From NCBI RefSeq assembly GCF_013409505.1, contig NZ_JACCBN010000001.1, forward strand, positions 3,162,001-3,226,000: DNA of 64,000 bases. The letters are read 5' to 3'. The position numbers and the translations under genes were made by a program. The DNA comes from Actinomycetospora corticicola (GTDB lineage Bacteria > Actinomycetota > Actinomycetes > Mycobacteriales > Pseudonocardiaceae). Below are positions 43,301-50,867 of the stretch, piece by piece (the stretch's first letter is position 1; the number at the start of each line of letters is the position of its first letter). Below the pieces are notes generated by a model that did no database searches, was not told the DNA's origin, and saw only the letters and a program-made list of their open reading frames with translations.

Positions 43301-43322
43301 GCGTCGATGGCGCCATCGACGC
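43301..43322. promoter_or_regulatory. Perfect 22-bp palindrome upstream of DUF1707 gene
   Basis: GCGTCGATGGC is followed directly by its complement GCCATCGACGC, giving a gapless perfect palindrome 118 bases before the ATG at 43440. A dimeric regulator site is plausible. The regulator is unknown. Confidence 0.5.
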
Positions 43323-43439
43323 GTCCGGTGACACGGATCGGCCACCGACGCCGGAGCGAGCGTGGCGGGCTGCTGACACTCGACGTCAGCGGTGGCACGC
43401 GGCTGACAAAGCGGTCGGCGGCGCGGGAGAGTGCACGCC

Positions 43440-44096
43440 ATGAGCGACCCGACCCCTGCCGTCCGCGCGTCGGACGTCGAACGCGAGCAGGTGGCCGACC
43501 TCGTCCGGCGGGCCGTCGGGGACGGACGGCTCACGATGGTCGAGGGTGACGAGCGGCAGCGGGCCGCCTACGCCGCGACCTTCCGGCACGAGTTGGCGCC
43601 GATCACGGCGGACCTGGAGCCGACCAGGGAAGCCGCCCGACCCGCCGTCGGGAAGGAGCTCGTGCAGCGGCCGGACTCGACCGGGTCGATCGCCGTGATG
43701 AGCGGGGCCGACCGGGCCGGGACGTGGACGCCGGGGCTCACGCACCGCGCGGTGAGCGTGATGGGCGGGACGAACCTCGACCTGCGGCACGCGCAGCTGG
43801 ACGGCCGCGGCGTGACGCTGCAGATCGTGTCGATCATGGGCGGGGCGAACGTCGACCTGCGCGGGGTCGGTCAGGACGTCACGGTGCAGGCGTTCGCGCT
43901 GATGGGCGGGTGCGAGGTCGTCGTCGACCCGGACACCGTCGTGGAGGTCACGGGCGTGGGGTTCATGGGCGGCTTCGCCGACCAGGCCGGCGCGCCCGCG
44001 CGGCCGGGAGGGCCCCGTGTCCGGGTCACCGGCTTCGCGATGATGGGCGGCGTCTCGGTCTCCCGCCGCCCGCTCGCCGTCGAGGGCGCTCAGTAG
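43440..44096 (+). CDS. DUF1707 and LiaF-like C-terminal domain protein
   Basis: A 218-residue protein without membrane helices. DUF1707 (about 6-58) has VRASDVEREQVADLVRRAVG and EGDERQRAAYAATFRHEL. The C-terminal part (about 95-205) is a beta-helix-like repeat of MGG motifs (VSVMGGTNLDLRHAQLDGRG, VSIMGGANVDLRGVGQDV, FALMGGCEVVVDPDT, FAMMGGVSVSRRPL), as in LiaF-type cell-wall-stress proteins. A role in envelope stress sensing is inferred from the family. The ATG at 43440 has GGGAGAG nine bases upstream. It overlaps the next gene tail-to-tail by seven bases. The 14-bp motif lies at 43641 between the domains. Confidence 0.85.
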   Translation: MSDPTPAVRASDVEREQVADLVRRAVGDGRLTMVEGDERQRAAYAATFRHELAPITADLEPTREAARPAVGKELVQRPDSTGSIAVMSGADRAGTWTPGLTHRAVSVMGGTNLDLRHAQLDGRGVTLQIVSIMGGANVDLRGVGQDVTVQAFALMGGCEVVVDPDTVVEVTGVGFMGGFADQAGAPARPGGPRVRVTGFAMMGGVSVSRRPLAVEGAQ

Positions 44097-45346
44097 CGGC
44101 GCCCCACCTCCAGCTCCGAGGCGCGGGAGGCCCCGGCCAGCCCGACGGTGAGGTCGAGCTCGGCGAGCACGTCCGCGACCACCTGCTCGACGCCGTCCGC
44201 GCCGGCGAGGGCGAGCCCCCAGACGAAGGGCCGCCCGAGGCACACCGCGCGGGCCCCGAGGGCCAGGGCGACCGCGACGTCCGCGCCGGTGCGCACCCCC
44301 GAGTCGAGCAGCACCGGCAGCCGGTCGGCCACCGCCCCGACCACACCGGGCAGCGCGTCGAGCGCGGCGACCGCGTGGTCGACCTGCCGCCCTCCGTGGT
44401 TGGACACCAGCACCGCGTCGACCCCGGCGTCGACCGCCCGTCGGGCGTCGTCGGGGTGCAGGACGCCCTTGAGCACCACCGGGAGCGAGGTCCGCGACCG
44501 GAGTGTCGCGACGTCGGCCCAGCTCAGGTGCGGGCGGGAGTAGACGTCGAGGAACGTCTCGACGGCGGCCCGGGGCAGCGGGGAGCGCAGGTTCTCCAGC
44601 GGCGACCCCGGGAAGTTCCGCGTGATCTCCAGCAGCGTCCGGACGGCCTGAGGGGTGACGCGCGGGGCCGGACCCGACCGCGGGGCCGCCGCCCGCTCCC
44701 GCGCGAGCCGCGAGAACACCGGGTCGGACGTGTACTGCGCGATGCCGAGCCCGCGACTGAACGGCAGGTGCCCGAGGTCGAGGTCCCGCGGGCGCCAGCC
44801 GAGCATCGTCGTGTCGAGGGTGACGACGACGGCCTCGCACCCGGTCGCCTCGGCCCGCGCGAGGAAGCTGTCGACGAGGTCGTCGGAGGTCGACCAGTAG
44901 AGCTGGAACCACCGCCGTCCGATCCCGGCGAGCGACTCCATCGAGGCGCCCGCCTGATTGCTGACGATCATCGGCACCCCCGCGGCGGCCGCACCCCGGG
45001 CCACCGCGAGGTCCGCGCCCCGGCGCACGAGGTCGAGGGCGCCGATCGGCGCGAGCAGCAGCGGGTGCTCGAGACGGCGACCGAACAGCTCGACGGAGAG
45101 GTCCCGGGACCCGACGTCGCGCAGGACCCGCGGGACGGTCTGCCACCGCTCGAAGGCCGCCCGGTTGGCCCGGACCGTGGCCTCGGCGCCCGCCCCACCG
45201 GTCACGTACGCGTCGGCGCGCCGCGACATCGCCCGCCGTGCGCGCTGCTCGAGCTCGCCCGTCGTCGTCGGGACCCGGGGCCGGGCGCCCGAGACGCCGT
45301 CGCGGTAGACCTGCTCCTGGCGGGCGCGGCCCGCGCCGATCGTCAT
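44090..45346 (-). CDS. FMN-dependent alpha-hydroxy acid oxidase/dehydrogenase (lactate 2-monooxygenase-like)
   Basis: A 418-residue TIM-barrel flavoenzyme. It has AYVTGGAGAEATVRANRAAF, LLAPIGALDLVRRGADLAVA, MIVSNQAGASMESL, FQLYWSTSDDLVDSFLARAE, VVTLDTTMLGWRPRDLDLG, LVLKG-type PVVLKGVLHPDDARRAVDAG, the catalytic His/Arg pair in LVSNHGGRQVDHAVAALDAL and LDSGVRTGADVAVALALGA. The SNHGGRQ motif with the preceding Lys identifies the (S)-2-hydroxy-acid oxidase family, and the length and N-terminus favour the lactate 2-monooxygenase group. The start is ATG 45346 or GTG 45364; neither has a clear ribosome site. Confidence 0.9.
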   Translation of the reverse strand: MTIGAGRARQEQVYRDGVSGARPRVPTTTGELEQRARRAMSRRADAYVTGGAGAEATVRANRAAFERWQTVPRVLRDVGSRDLSVELFGRRLEHPLLLAPIGALDLVRRGADLAVARGAAAAGVPMIVSNQAGASMESLAGIGRRWFQLYWSTSDDLVDSFLARAEATGCEAVVVTLDTTMLGWRPRDLDLGHLPFSRGLGIAQYTSDPVFSRLARERAAAPRSGPAPRVTPQAVRTLLEITRNFPGSPLENLRSPLPRAAVETFLDVYSRPHLSWADVATLRSRTSLPVVLKGVLHPDDARRAVDAGVDAVLVSNHGGRQVDHAVAALDALPGVVGAVADRLPVLLDSGVRTGADVAVALALGARAVCLGRPFVWGLALAGADGVEQVVADVLAELDLTVGLAGASRASELEVGRRY

Positions 45347-45424
45347 GGCACGGTCGTCTAGCACGAACCGCGGCCCGATGCCGTGCGAGCACGGACGGTG
45401 TCGGACCTCTCACGCTCCGCTTGT

Positions 45425-45443
45425 GCGGGACCCGGGGTCCCGC
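45425..45443. promoter_or_regulatory. Inverted repeat in divergent promoter region
   Basis: GCGGGACC-CGG-GGTCCCGC is a perfect eight-base inverted repeat between divergent genes starting at 45346 and 45489. It could be an operator or hairpin. Confidence 0.4.
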
Positions 45444-45449
45444 GATGCT

Positions 45450-45469
45450 GATTGTTGACGCTAACAATC
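45450..45469. promoter_or_regulatory. Candidate operator GATTGTT-N6-AACAATC before methyltransferase
   Basis: A perfect seven-base inverted repeat with a six-base GACGCT centre. The CG at the dyad resembles LacI-type operators (AGCGCT centre), and the AT-rich arms stand out in this GC-rich context. It lies 19 bases before the GTG at 45489 and would overlap its promoter. Confidence 0.5.
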
Positions 45470-45488
45470 GGTTCTCGAGGAGGCGGAC

Positions 45489-46376
45489 GTGACGGACAGC
45501 CGTTTCGAGCAGTGGGACGTGGTGTCGAGCGTGGGTCTGACGGCGCTGGTCGTCGCGGCGGGACGGGCGGTCGACACGCACCGGCCCGACGGCCTCATCT
45601 CCGACCCGTACGCCGAGGCGTTCGTGCACGCCGCGAACCCGCCGCAGCCGCTCGCGACCCGGCCGACCGAGCCGACCGACGACTCCGAGGACCAGCTCTG
45701 GCAGATGATGTCGGGCTACATGGGGACGCGGACCCGGTTCTTCGACGAGTTCTTCGCCGGCGCCGGGCAGCGGGGTCTCCGCCAGGTCGTCGTGCTCGCG
45801 TCGGGCCTGGACACCCGCGCCCAGCGGCTCGACTGGCCCGCCGGGACCGTGCTCTACGAGGTCGACCAGGCCAAGATGATCGAGTTCAAGGACGCCGTGC
45901 TCGACCAGGAGGGCGCCACCCCGCGCTGCGACCGCCGCACGGTGCTCGCCGACCTGCGCGACGACTGGCCCGCCGCCCTGGCCGCGGCCGGGTTCGACCG
46001 GGACACCCCGACCGCCTGGCTCACCGAGGGCCTGCTCCCCTACCTGCCCGCCGAGGCCCAGACCGCTCTCGTGGACGCGATCGACGAGCTCTCGGTCCCG
46101 GGCTCGGAGTGGGCGATCGAGGACTTCACGAACATCACCCAGCAGTTCGACGACCCCGCCTTCCGCCGGGTCGCGGCCACGATGGGTGTCGACATGCGGC
46201 AGTTGCTCTACAGCGACGAGCGCCCCGACCCTGCGGCGACGCTGCGGTCCCGGGGGTGGACCACCGAGTCGTTCGTGGCCACCGAGGTCGCGAAGTCCTA
46301 CGGCCGCACCCTCGATCCGCTCACCCAGCGCCTCAACGGGCAGAGCTCGCTGGTCACGGCGACGAAGGGACGGTGA
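45489..46376 (+). CDS. SAM-dependent methyltransferase, TIGR00027/LCMT family
   Basis: A 295-residue protein of the mycobacterial putative S-adenosylmethionine-dependent methyltransferase family. The N-terminus DVVSSVGLTALVVAAGRAVD and PDGLISDPYAEAFV, the SAM loop VVVLASGLDTRAQRLDWPAG, YEVDQAKMIEFKD, and TAWLTEGLLPYLPAEAQTAL are diagnostic. The methyl acceptor is unknown; O-methylation of a carboxyl or polyketide is typical. The GTG at 45489 has GAGGAGG just upstream. A palindromic operator-like site precedes it. The 3' end overlaps the convergent oxidoreductase gene by 23 bases. Confidence 0.9.
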   Translation: MTDSRFEQWDVVSSVGLTALVVAAGRAVDTHRPDGLISDPYAEAFVHAANPPQPLATRPTEPTDDSEDQLWQMMSGYMGTRTRFFDEFFAGAGQRGLRQVVVLASGLDTRAQRLDWPAGTVLYEVDQAKMIEFKDAVLDQEGATPRCDRRTVLADLRDDWPAALAAAGFDRDTPTAWLTEGLLPYLPAEAQTALVDAIDELSVPGSEWAIEDFTNITQQFDDPAFRRVAATMGVDMRQLLYSDERPDPAATLRSRGWTTESFVATEVAKSYGRTLDPLTQRLNGQSSLVTATKGR

Positions 46377-47217
46377 TCGCGGTCAGCACGTCCTCGTCGC
46401 CGGCGAACACGCCCTCGCGGCGTGGCCACGCGACGGCGACGTCGGTGAAGCCGAGCTCGCCCGCCCGACCCACCACGTCGTCGAACAGGCCTGCCGAGGA
46501 CAGCGGGTAGACCGGTGCGCCGTCGGTGTTGAGGACGCGCCGTCCGGACGCCGGGTCGTGCCCGGCCCGCGCGCGGGCCTCGCCGTACGCCGTGCCGAGG
46601 TCCGCGACACCGGCCCACCACCCGTCGAGGTCGTCCCCGCCGCGCCCCGTGGTCACCCAGCCCTCGCCGAGCCGGGCGGCGAGGTCGACGGTCCGCGGCC
46701 CGTCGGCGGCGAGGACGAAGGGCACCCGCGGCCGCTGCACACAGCCCGGAGCGGTGCGGGCCTCGACCGCCTCGTAGTACGTCCCGTGGTGGGTGACCCG
46801 CTCCTCGGTGAGCAGGCGGTCGAGCAGCACCGTGAACTCCTCGAACCGGGCGAGCCGGCTGCCCGGCCGCGGCAGGCCGAGCACCTCGGTGTCGTAGCCG
46901 CGCGGGGTCCCCGCGCCCAGCGCTGCGGTGAAGCGCCCCCGGGAGAGGTCGTCCAGGGTGATCACGTCGCGGGCGAACGGGACCGGCGAGCGCACGTTCG
47001 GGCTCACGACGAACGGCCCGATCTCGATCCGCTCGGTGACCAGCGCGGCCAGCGCCAGGGTCGGGACCGCCCCGTACCAGGGCCCGTCGACGAGGGTGCG
47101 CCAGCCGAGGTGGTCGTAGGTCCAGCCGGTGGCGAAGCCGAGCTCCTCGACCGCGCGCCAGCGCCGGGTCGCCTCGTCGCGCGGGTGCTCGGGCAGGACG
47201 GTCAGGCCGATGCGCAC
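46354..47217 (-). CDS. LLM-class flavin-dependent oxidoreductase, probably F420-dependent
   Basis: A 287-residue luciferase-like monooxygenase-fold protein. Motifs are MRIGLTVLPEHPRDEATRRW, ELGFATGWTYDHLGWRTL, TERIEIGPFVVSPNVRSPVP, RDVITLDDLSRGRFTAALGA and the late GRRVLNTDGAPVYPLSS. The bulge and ALGAGTPRGYD sequence match the F420-using subgroup common in actinobacteria, and fbiA/fbiB are in the same window, but cofactor choice is inferred. The GTG at 47217 is chosen over more upstream starts because family similarity begins there. It converges on the methyltransferase gene. Confidence 0.88.
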   Translation of the reverse strand: MRIGLTVLPEHPRDEATRRWRAVEELGFATGWTYDHLGWRTLVDGPWYGAVPTLALAALVTERIEIGPFVVSPNVRSPVPFARDVITLDDLSRGRFTAALGAGTPRGYDTEVLGLPRPGSRLARFEEFTVLLDRLLTEERVTHHGTYYEAVEARTAPGCVQRPRVPFVLAADGPRTVDLAARLGEGWVTTGRGGDDLDGWWAGVADLGTAYGEARARAGHDPASGRRVLNTDGAPVYPLSSAGLFDDVVGRAGELGFTDVAVAWPRREGVFAGDEDVLTAITVPSSP

Positions 47218-47484
47218 GACGCGGGAGTCTGCCCGGACGTGAACAGCAGGTGAGGACGGGGGCAAGGGCCGATCGGGCGAAGGTCAGGCACGCCTTGGTC
47301 ACGGCGGTCGGGGCGATGACCCGATCCGGTGACACATGTCGCGATCGAGTCCGCCGCCCACGGTCGCGGCGGGTCCTCCGGCGCTATCACCGCAGGTCAG
47401 GGCCGCGTCTTCCCGACGGCAGGTGGAGGTGAGTGGAGCCTTCGCTTGCTGTTGGGACCCGGGAGAACCGGACATCCTGACCAC

Positions 47485-47769
47485 ATGACTTCGATGCGCG
47501 AGTTGCCGACCGTCCAGTCCTGCGCCGCGACCAGCTGTTCGTACAACGAGGGCTCCTCCTGCCACGCCGGCGCCATCACCGTGGGCGGCTCGGCCTGCGG
47601 CACCTTCGTCGAGATCTCGTTCCGTGGCGGCGTCGAGGCCGGTGGCCTCGTCGGTGCCTGCCACCGGTCCGAGTGCAAGTTCAACGACAAGCTCGAGTGC
47701 ACCGCCTCGTCGGTCGAGATCGGCCAGGGCGCCGACGTCGCCGACTGCCTGACCTACGAGGCCAGGTAG
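47485..47769 (+). CDS. DUF1540 Cys-rich protein
   Basis: A 94-residue protein made of two similar halves of Cys spacing: VQSCAATSCSYNEGSSCHAGAITV-type (residues 10-33) with CGTF, and ACHRSECKFNDKLECTASSV with DCLTY. DUF1540 domains are small metal-binding-like modules of unknown role, found in clostridia and actinobacteria. The start ATG 47485 has only a weak upstream site; ATG 47494 is an alternative. Its 3' end overlaps the degenerate ATPase gene tail-to-tail by 16 bases, which suggests antisense influence between the two transcripts. Confidence 0.85.
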   Translation: MTSMRELPTVQSCAATSCSYNEGSSCHAGAITVGGSACGTFVEISFRGGVEAGGLVGACHRSECKFNDKLECTASSVEIGQGADVADCLTYEAR

Positions 47770-48149
47770 GACTCGCCCAGGCGTTCCAGGGCGAGGGCGC
47801 CGGTCCGGTCGGCCCGCAGCGCCCCGTCCGCCACCGCGACCGCCGCGACCGGGTCGACGTCGTCCACGAGGACGGCGGCCCCGGTCGCGGCCAGGTCGCG
47901 CAGACCGGCGAGCACCGTGCGTCGGTCCGCCGCGTCGAGGCCGTCGGTGAGCCGGTCCGCGAGCACGATCGCGGCGCCGGCCGCCGAGGCCACGGTCGCC
48001 CGTCGCGCCTCCGGCGACTCGTCCTTCGCGGCCGTCAGCCGCACCACGCCGGGGACGCACCCGTCGTCGAGCGCCGCCATCACCCGGCGCCGGACCAGAC
48101 CCGGACCGAGCAGGGTGGTCACCTCGCCCACCGGCAGCCGCAGCGACAT
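47754..48149 (-). CDS. Degenerate ABC-ATPase-like small protein
   Basis: A 131-residue product that looks like a collapsed ABC ATPase. GEVTTLLGPGLVRRRVMAAL sits where the Walker A (GPNGAGKST) would be but lacks its Lys and Gly, and AIVLADRLTDGLDAADRRTV matches the Walker B and D-loop (LADEPTxGLDxxDR) with the catalytic Glu replaced by Arg. The Q-loop and LSGGQ signature are missing. It should not hydrolyse ATP. Coding bias and a strong GAGGGAGGA ribosome site before ATG 48149 argue that it is expressed. A DtxR/IdeR-like box lies 23 bases upstream of its start, so it may respond to iron. Confidence 0.65.
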   Translation of the reverse strand: MSLRLPVGEVTTLLGPGLVRRRVMAALDDGCVPGVVRLTAAKDESPEARRATVASAAGAAIVLADRLTDGLDAADRRTVLAGLRDLAATGAAVLVDDVDPVAAVAVADGALRADRTGALALERLGESYLAS

Positions 48150-48171
48150 CGCGTCCTCCCTCGATCGTGAC

Positions 48172-48190
48172 TGAGGTGAGCCTAAGCTTG
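48172..48190. promoter_or_regulatory. Candidate IdeR/DtxR iron box
   Basis: TGAGGTGAGCCTAAGCTTG matches 13 of 19 positions of the consensus TTAGGTTAGGCTAACCTAA, including the AGGT and AGNCTAA core. It lies between the divergent starts at 48149 and 48251, nearer to the former. Confidence 0.5.
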
Positions 48191-48236
48191 CCTTCTCGAC
48201 CTGTCGATCCCCCGGTCTCCGTCGTCGGCGAGGTCC

Positions 48237-48242
48237 TAGACT
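48237..48242 (+). promoter_or_regulatory. Leaderless -10 element of gtrA-like gene
   Basis: TAGACT ends eight bases before the ATG at 48251, the usual leaderless spacing. Confidence 0.55.
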
Positions 48243-48250
48243 CGGCCCCG

Positions 48251-48733
48251 ATGAGCCCTGCCGCCGGGTCCCGCCTGTCGCGCCTGTCCCTGGCGTGGCA
48301 CCGGCACGGCGAGCTGGTGCGCTTCGCCCTCGTCGGGGCGAGCACCTTCGTGGTGGACACCGCAGTGTTCGTGCTGCTCAAGAGCACGGTGCTGGAGCCG
48401 AAGCCGGTCACCGCGAAGATCCTGGCCGTGCTCGTGGCCACGGTCGTCGGCTACGTCGCGAACCGCGAGTGGTCGTTCCGCGCCCGGGGCGGGTTGGCCC
48501 GTCGTCGGGAAGCGGTCCTGTACTTCCTCGTGAGCGGCGCCGCCCTCGCGGTCAACGCCGCCCCGCTCGGGGTGTCGCGCTACGTCCTCGACCTCGCCAC
48601 CCCGGCCGTCACGCCGTTCACCGAGCAGGTCGCCGACCTCGTGAGCGCGCAGGTCGTGGGCACCCTGCTCGCGATGGGCTTCCGCTGGTGGGCCTTCCGC
48701 CGCTGGGTCTTCCCGACGGCGCTGTCGGGCTGA
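48251..48733 (+). CDS. GtrA family membrane protein
   Basis: A 160-residue protein with four transmembrane helices, of the GtrA/DPMS family that helps lipid-linked sugars cross or act at the membrane. It has LVRFALVGASTFVVDTAVFVLL, VVGYVANREWSFRARGG with the conserved NRxWSF, YFLVSGAALAVNAAPLG and a final GFRWWAFRRWVF. It corresponds in place to Rv3277. The ATG at 48251 fits the leaderless promoter; an in-frame GTG further up would read through the iron box. One 14-bp motif is at 48498, in the cytoplasmic loop. Confidence 0.9.
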   Translation: MSPAAGSRLSRLSLAWHRHGELVRFALVGASTFVVDTAVFVLLKSTVLEPKPVTAKILAVLVATVVGYVANREWSFRARGGLARRREAVLYFLVSGAALAVNAAPLGVSRYVLDLATPAVTPFTEQVADLVSAQVVGTLLAMGFRWWAFRRWVFPTALSG

Positions 48734-48749
48734 CGGCCCCTCCCCTCGT

Positions 48750-48802
48750 GGCAGGAAAGCATCGATGCTGTCTCCGGGCGACAGCAACGACGCTCTCCTG
48801 CC
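48750..48802. repeat. Palindromic repeat family B, copy 3
   Basis: Left arm 48750-48772 and right arm 48780-48802 pair at 20 of 23 positions around a seven-base loop (arms begin GGCAGGAAAGC). It lies between the convergent gtrA-like and histidine kinase genes. Confidence 0.85.
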
Positions 48803-48834
48803 ATGGGGAGGGCCGTCGGCGCGGGGTAGGTCGA

Positions 48835-50115
48835 TCAGCGCGGCCCGGTCGCGGGCAACGGGCGCGGTGCGGCCACCGCCTGGTCGGTGCGGGGCACCGG
48901 CAGGAACAGGGCGAACACGGCGGGCTTCGTGCGGGCCAGCTCGAGGCGCCCGCCGTCGGCCTCGACGAGGGCCCGGGCGAGAGCCAGCCCGACCCCGGTG
49001 GACGCGGCTCCGGACACCCCGCGGTCGAACACGTGCGGGGCGAGCTCGGACGGTACGCCGTCGCCGTGGTCGGAGACCTCCACGACGATCGTGTCGTGGT
49101 CGGAGTGCCGGGCCGCGATCGTGATGGTGCCGCCGCCGTGGCGCAGGGCGTTGTCCACCAGGACGCCGAGGGCCTCCCGGAGCCGCGCGGAGGTCGCCCG
49201 CGCCACGAGGCCGTCCGCGACCCGCACCCGCAGGGCGCGCCCCTGACCGGCGGCCGCGTCCTGCCACTCGTCGGCCACGGCCGCGAGCTCGCCGTCGAGT
49301 TCCAGGGGCGACGCGCTCGCCGCGCGGGCGGCCCGGGCCGAGCTCAACAGCTCGTCGAGGACCTCGGCGAGCCGTTCGGCCTGCTCCAGGGCGGCGCCGC
49401 CCTCCGCCGAGACCTCGGGGTCGGGGTGCGAGGACAGCTCGTCGAGCCGCAGCTGCAGGGCCGTGAGCCGGCTCCGCAGCTGGTGGGAGACGTCGCCGAC
49501 GAGGTCCCGTTCGCGTTGCACGAGCTCGGCCAGCGCCACCGCGGACGAGTCGAGGACGTCGGCGACCCGGTCCAGCTCCGGGATGCCGTGCCGCAGCGGC
49601 GCCTGCCGGAAGTCGCCGGCGCCGAGCCGCGCGGCCCGGCCCGCCACCTGCTGCAGCGGGTCGGCGAGCCGCCGGGCGGTGAGCGTCGCGACCACCGCCC
49701 CGACCGCCACCGACAGCACGATCGCCGTGAGCACGAGGGCCGTCGCCTGCAGCTGCCGCGAGCGCATCTCGGCCGCGGGTTCGGCGATCACCGCGGAGCC
49801 GTTGATGCCGAACGAGGCGCTCTCGGCGATCTGGCCGGGGTCGGCGGTGTCGCCGATCGCGCTCGTCCCGCGGGGCGTGCGCACCACCAGTGAGCCGCCC
49901 GGCGGCACGGCGATCGCGACCGCCGACAGGTCCACCGGCCGGTCGGTCTGCAGCTGCGAGTCGAGCGTGGCCACCACCTGGCGGAGCCGTCCGGCGAGCT
50001 CGGCGTGGGTGAAGTCCTCCACGAGCCGCCAGGTGGTCAGGGCCAGCGGGCCGCCGAGGACGGTGACGGTGATCGCGACGACGAGCAGCGTCGAGATCAG
50101 GATGCGGCGCCTCAC
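48835..50115 (-). CDS. Two-component sensor histidine kinase
   Basis: A 426-residue membrane kinase. A first helix is at 5-28, an extracytoplasmic domain follows, and a second helix is at about 120-145 with HAMP (RRLADPLQQVAGRAARLGAG). The phosphoacceptor His is in LVGDVSHQLRSRLTALQLRL. The ATPase domain has VDNALRHGGGTITIAAR, VEVSDHGDGVPSEL and ASTGVGLALARALVEADGG. The start is GTG 50115, 12 bases after the response regulator stop, so the pair is one operon. The signal is unknown. Confidence 0.93.
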   Translation of the reverse strand: MRRRILISTLLVVAITVTVLGGPLALTTWRLVEDFTHAELAGRLRQVVATLDSQLQTDRPVDLSAVAIAVPPGGSLVVRTPRGTSAIGDTADPGQIAESASFGINGSAVIAEPAAEMRSRQLQATALVLTAIVLSVAVGAVVATLTARRLADPLQQVAGRAARLGAGDFRQAPLRHGIPELDRVADVLDSSAVALAELVQRERDLVGDVSHQLRSRLTALQLRLDELSSHPDPEVSAEGGAALEQAERLAEVLDELLSSARAARAASASPLELDGELAAVADEWQDAAAGQGRALRVRVADGLVARATSARLREALGVLVDNALRHGGGTITIAARHSDHDTIVVEVSDHGDGVPSELAPHVFDRGVSGAASTGVGLALARALVEADGGRLELARTKPAVFALFLPVPRTDQAVAAPRPLPATGPR

Positions 50116-50127
50116 GGGGGTCCAGGC

Positions 50128-50802
50128 CTACGTGTTGAAGCGGAACCCGACCCCGCGCACCGTCGAGATGCGCTTGCCACCCGACGGTCCGCCGTCGGTG
50201 TCGCCGAGCTTGCGGCGCAGCCACGACATGTGCATGTCGAGGGTCTTGGAGGTCTTCATCTCCGGGTCGTTCCAGACCTCGCGCAGGATCTCCTCCCGCG
50301 ACACCACCTGGCCGGCGTGGGCGAGCAGCACCCGGAGGAGCTCGAACTCCTTGTTGGCCAGGCCGACCTCGGTGCCGTCCACCAGCACGCGGCGGGCCGA
50401 GGGCTCCATCCGCACGCCCCCGGCGTCGAGGATCTCCGGGGCCCGACGGCGGAGGAGCGCCCGCACCCGCGCCAGCAGCTCGGCCAGGCGGAAGGGCTTG
50501 CCGACGTAGTCGTCGGCGCCCGCGTCGAGACCGACGACGAAGTCGACCTCGTCGGTGCGGGCGGTGAGCATCAGCACCGGCAGGTCCGGCTTCCCGGCAC
50601 GCACCCGGCGGCAGACCTCGAGACCGTCCATCCCGGGGAGCCCGAGGTCGAGGACCATGAGGTCGACCTCGCCCTCGCCGGCGCGGGTCACCGCGGTCGG
50701 GCCGTCGTCCACCACGGCCACCTCGTACCCCTCGCGGGTGAGGGCCCGGGACAGCGGCCCGGCGATCGCCGCATCGTCCTCGACGAGGAGCACCGTGGTC
50801 AT
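50128..50802 (-). CDS. OmpR-family response regulator
   Basis: A 224-residue partner of the downstream kinase. The receiver has LLVEDDAAIAGPL, phospho-Asp in LMVLDLGLPGMDGLEV, LMLTARTDEVDFV and YVGKPFRLAELLARV. The winged helix contains LANKEFELLRVLLAHAGQVV, REEILREVWNDPEMKTSKTL, and ends VRGVGFRFNT. It starts at ATG 50802. The cognate promoters cannot be predicted. Confidence 0.95.
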   Translation of the reverse strand: MTTVLLVEDDAAIAGPLSRALTREGYEVAVVDDGPTAVTRAGEGEVDLMVLDLGLPGMDGLEVCRRVRAGKPDLPVLMLTARTDEVDFVVGLDAGADDYVGKPFRLAELLARVRALLRRRAPEILDAGGVRMEPSARRVLVDGTEVGLANKEFELLRVLLAHAGQVVSREEILREVWNDPEMKTSKTLDMHMSWLRRKLGDTDGGPSGGKRISTVRGVGFRFNT

Positions 50803-50867
50803 GAACGACCAGCGTAGACCGCCCCGTGCACGATCCGTGTAGGACGTTCACCCGGCAGGATGGGCGG

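Noticed and set aside
47754-48149. Functional ABC transporter ATPase gene
   Set aside because: Walker A Lys, Q-loop, LSGGQ signature and catalytic Glu are all absent, and the protein is about half the usual length.
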